Positions 6,276 through 8,480 of a stretch of DNA of 8,480 nucleotides are shown here, piece by piece. The DNA is from Candidatus Dormiibacterota bacterium. GTDB taxonomy: Bacteria; Chloroflexota; Dormibacteria; Aeolococcales; Aeolococcaceae. Location: assembly GCA_027451645.1 (NCBI GenBank), contig DAIDIX010000065.1, forward strand, positions 1 to 8,480. Reading direction: 5' to 3'. Each line of letters opens with the position of its first letter. The first letter of the stretch is position 1. The notes under the pieces are model-generated. The model worked only from the letters and a program-made list of their open reading frames with translations, searched no databases and had not been told where the DNA came from. The translations under genes and the position numbers were made by a program.

Positions 6276-7352
6276 TCAGTGCCCATCTGCTGATCCCGCA
6301 TGAAACGGACCGGGATACGAAAGATACATGAGCCTCCGGTGTTCCTTGTGTCCATGGGTCACCGTATCAAGCACCAGACCCACTGATGCGAGGAGCGCAG
6401 CAATGACCATGAGAGCAGAGCAGAGGATGGCTGTCGGGAATCGTGGAACAAGTCCTGTTCTGAGGAATGTCACCACAATGGGGTACCCAAGCACCACACT
6501 GACTGCAGCACACACGAATGCCAGTCCACCAAAGACCCGTGTTGGATGCTCATGCCGATAGAGTCCACCAATCGCTCTCAGTATTCGCAGGCCATCCCGG
6601 AACGTACGGAGCTTGCTCTCTCCACCTGCTGCTCTCTGGGAATATGGGGCTTCTATTTCCCCCATCGGAACGTTGAGTTCCAGTGCATGGATGGTGAGTG
6701 CAGCCTCGACCTCAAATCCCGCTGGCTGACCAGGAAAACTCTTGACGAATCGACGTGAGAACACCTTGTATCCGGAAAGCATGTCCCCTACAGGATGATT
6801 GAACAGGTGTCGGACAAATCCCTGGAACACGCTGTTGCCAAACTGGTGGCCACGCCTGTGTGTCTCTCCCTTCCAGACTCGAGCAATGTTCACGAAGTCC
6901 AGTGACTGCTCCTCCATCATGTTCAAGGCTGTGGGAAGTACCGATGCATCGTACGTGTTGTCCCCATCGACCATGACGTAGAGGTCAGCTTCAATATCGG
7001 CAAACATGGCCTGGACAACATTCCCCTTGCCCAGCTTCTCCACAGGACGCACGGCAGCCCCTGCTGCATGGGCAGCTTCCGCAGTGCCATCCGTACTGTG
7101 GTTGTCAAAGACTATGATCTCTGCTCCAGGTGCGACAGCCTGAAATGCAGAGATCACTGAAGCCACTGTTGCAGCCTCATTATGGCAAGGCAACAGTATG
7201 GCTACACGAGAGGATGTGGGATACGTATTCAAAATGGGTACTCTCAGTGAGTTCACGCGATGCACCTTCATCGAGCAGCATCGGAGATGCCCTGAAAGGC
7301 ACTTGCATCTTACCCAAGGCCTCCTCAGGGATGCAAGTACAGATGCAGTCAC
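6276..7352 (-). CDS. GT2 family glycosyltransferase, polyprenyl-phosphate-sugar synthase-like, with two C-terminal membrane helices
   Basis: This probably transfers a sugar from a nucleotide donor to a polyprenyl phosphate on the cytosolic face, feeding lumenal or extracellular transferases. Numbering from GTG 7352 (358 residues): GT-A fold start VAILLPCHNEA (50-60), FDNHSTDGT (82-90), KLGKGNVV (106-113), catalytic DxD as VDGDNTYD (128-135, D129/D131), SGYKVFSRRF (193-202) for the acceptor region, and SQRAAGGESKLRTFRDGLRI (238-257), typical of dolichyl-phosphate-mannose-synthase-like GT2 enzymes. Two hydrophobic helices follow, at about 274-296 and 308-330. The start is uncertain. GTG 7352 lacks an SD, and the first in-frame ATG at 7271 (331 residues, starting MKVHRV) also lacks one but fits the usual family N-terminus better. 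A good AGGAGG at 7325-7320 precedes an ATG in another frame. It is the first gene of the minus-strand operon. Sugar specificity cannot be read from sequence. Confidence 0.9.
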   Translation of the reverse strand: MTASVLASLRRPWVRCKCLSGHLRCCSMKVHRVNSLRVPILNTYPTSSRVAILLPCHNEAATVASVISAFQAVAPGAEIIVFDNHSTDGTAEAAHAAGAAVRPVEKLGKGNVVQAMFADIEADLYVMVDGDNTYDASVLPTALNMMEEQSLDFVNIARVWKGETHRRGHQFGNSVFQGFVRHLFNHPVGDMLSGYKVFSRRFVKSFPGQPAGFEVEAALTIHALELNVPMGEIEAPYSQRAAGGESKLRTFRDGLRILRAIGGLYRHEHPTRVFGGLAFVCAAVSVVLGYPIVVTFLRTGLVPRFPTAILCSALMVIAALLASVGLVLDTVTHGHKEHRRLMYLSYPGPFHAGSADGH

Positions 7353-7509
7353 ATTGGAACACAGTCAAAACCATTGAGCAGCAGGGTTTGCGAGACTGCC
7401 CCTTCAGCATGAATTGAAGAAGGCTATGATATCGTTGCTGGTGTCCAGTACAGCCTGTTGCAACACAGCTCAATTGGACCCCTAGCCCGCATCTTCCCAG
7501 GAACTTGGC

Positions 7510-7515
7510 AGGAGG
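7510..7515 (+). promoter_or_regulatory. Strong SD deciding a TTG start
   Basis: AGGAGG lies six bases before the TTG at 7522, which opens the only long plus-strand frame from here to the window edge. The next in-frame ATG is 31 codons further, inside the first membrane helix, so the SD and topology both favour the TTG. Confidence 0.75.
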
Positions 7516-7521
7516 TTCCTT

Positions 7522-8480
7522 TTGCCCACACCCTCGCCTTCAGGATCAAAGCGCATTCCACAGGGCAGACTTCTCCTTGGAATCTTCACTGCTGCAATGG
7601 CTGCAGTCTTCATCACTGCCATTGCAAAGGATTTCACGCTCACAACAAAGGAACTCTGGTCGAACGACTTTCAGGGATTCTTCCTCGCAGCACACCTGTA
7701 CTCCAAGGGCGTAAACCCGTATCCCATTCCCAATCAGCTGGCAGCGTACGCACTGTATGTGCCACACATTTCCGGAATTGGACATGTGCTCTTTGCTGAT
7801 GCACCCCTCTCCCTTCCTGCACTTCTTCCGTTCGCAGCACTGCCCTTCCGCACAGGCTATCTTCTCCTTGCAGCAGTGGAAACGCTCGCATTCCTCGTTG
7901 GCATTCTCCTTTCCACCGGATCGCTCAAGCCCAGTGCACTACTCACCTGCTGTCTCATCCTTGGACTCCCACCAGTGAGCGTTCTCATCCTCACTGGCCA
8001 GTGGGATGGCATCATCGTGCTAGGCCTTGGCCTGCACCTTTTCCTCCTCCAGAAGCAGCGCATCTCCTCGTCAGGATTCATCCTTGGCATTACAGCCTGC
8101 TTTGCACTGCCCCATCTCATCTTTGGCTACCTCATCTTCTTCATGGTGCGGATGCGAAAGAAGGCAGTGATTGGTGTGGGAAGCGGACTGGTGGTAGCAA
8201 TTGTGGGCACCCTCGTTCTTACTGGAGTTCCTGTCATGGAGGGCTTCATCACCTCGCTCTTCAATGTCCAGTCCCATTCATTCGAGACAGGATTTGCGAA
8301 GATTCTCGGTCATGTGCTTCCTGCAACTGCCACGGATCTGCTTCTCGCATGCTGCATCATCGCTGGAGCGATATATCTTGGACTCACTGCAAAGCGCGAG
8401 CAGTATCTCCTCGCAGCATTCTGCATTCTCGCACTCAATGTGCTGCTGAATCCCCATTTCTTCGGACAGGACCTCACTAT
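7522..8480 (+). CDS. GT87-like polytopic membrane glycosyltransferase (3' end beyond window)
   Basis: A single frame runs from TTG 7522 off the right edge (319 codons visible, no stop). The protein looks like a GT87 (DUF2029-type) polyprenyl-phosphate-mannose-dependent transferase, a GT-C enzyme acting on the outer face of the membrane. The first hydrophobic helix spans about 17-35. The loop that follows holds the classic element SNDFQGFFLAAHLYSKGVNPY (two parts: SNDFQGFFLAA at 47-57 and LYSKGVNPY at 59-67), with D49 the probable catalytic base. Further on come LTGQWDG (157-163, the family's conserved GQ) and NPHFFGQDL (310-318), with hydrophobic helices between. It is transcribed away from the GT2/GT-C operon, and the shared upstream stretch (about 7353-7509) should hold both promoters, though I see no clean -35/-10 pair. 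Codon use (GCA, CTC, ATC) resembles the neighbouring glycosyltransferases. Families use different acceptors (PIMs, glycoproteins, polymers), and which applies here is unknown. Confidence 0.85.
   Translation, partial: MPTPSPSGSKRIPQGRLLLGIFTAAMAAVFITAIAKDFTLTTKELWSNDFQGFFLAAHLYSKGVNPYPIPNQLAAYALYVPHISGIGHVLFADAPLSLPALLPFAALPFRTGYLLLAAVETLAFLVGILLSTGSLKPSALLTCCLILGLPPVSVLILTGQWDGIIVLGLGLHLFLLQKQRISSSGFILGITACFALPHLIFGYLIFFMVRMRKKAVIGVGSGLVVAIVGTLVLTGVPVMEGFITSLFNVQSHSFETGFAKILGHVLPATATDLLLACCIIAGAIYLGLTAKREQYLLAAFCILALNVLLNPHFFGQDLT

Noticed and set aside
7640..8277. Minus-strand frames at the right edge
   Set aside because: They are antisense to the GT87-like gene and contain no motifs.
1..8480. 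CRISPR array, insertion sequence or integrase
   Set aside because: No regularly spaced repeats, no transposase or integrase motifs and no terminal inverted repeats were seen anywhere in the window.

Overview
The window looks bacterial. It has Shine-Dalgarno (SD)-led genes with ATG, GTG and TTG starts, a 4-base start/stop overlap, a CCA-encoding tRNA and the standard code (TGA is a stop). No gene is diagnostic enough to name a phylum. The neighbourhood reads as a boundary between a defence or mobile segment (about 1-4143, visibly more AT-rich) and a cell-envelope glycosylation cluster (about 4414-8480, richer in G+C, with heavy use of GCA for alanine). A tRNA-Thr gene sits exactly at the boundary.

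Layout: bases 1-529 hold no convincing gene. From 530 to 1701 (+) lies a two-gene toxin-antitoxin operon: a MbcA/ParS/Xre-type antitoxin with an unusual N-terminal extension of about 100 residues, then a RES-domain toxin, joined by an ATGA overlap. Facing it with only 6 bases between the stop codons is a large (-) gene, 1708 to about 3909/3921, for an OLD-like protein with an ABC-type ATPase and a C-terminal TOPRIM domain. That family is linked to phage and foreign-DNA restriction. Bases 3922-4143 hold a short tandem repeat and a tRNA-like fragment. tRNA-Thr(TGT) is at 4144-4218 (-), with its 3' end pointing towards the defence genes, the usual orientation for a tRNA-targeted genomic island.

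Beyond the tRNA, three (-) genes appear to form an operon. They encode a GT2 polyprenyl-phosphate-sugar-synthase-like glycosyltransferase (stop at 6276), a small single-pass membrane protein with a GTG start and strong SD (6206-5829), and a polytopic GT-C-like glycosyltransferase (to 4414). Divergently, from a TTG start with a near-perfect SD at 7522, a GT87-like polytopic mannosyltransferase-type protein runs off the right edge. By inference, the GT2 enzyme loads a sugar onto a lipid carrier on the cytosolic face, and the two integral-membrane transferases use such lipid-linked donors on the outer face.

The most noteworthy points are the convergent Xre-RES / OLD-like pair beside a tRNA, the tRNA-derived debris on both sides of that tRNA, the long antitoxin, and competing reading frames inside the glycosyltransferase operon.
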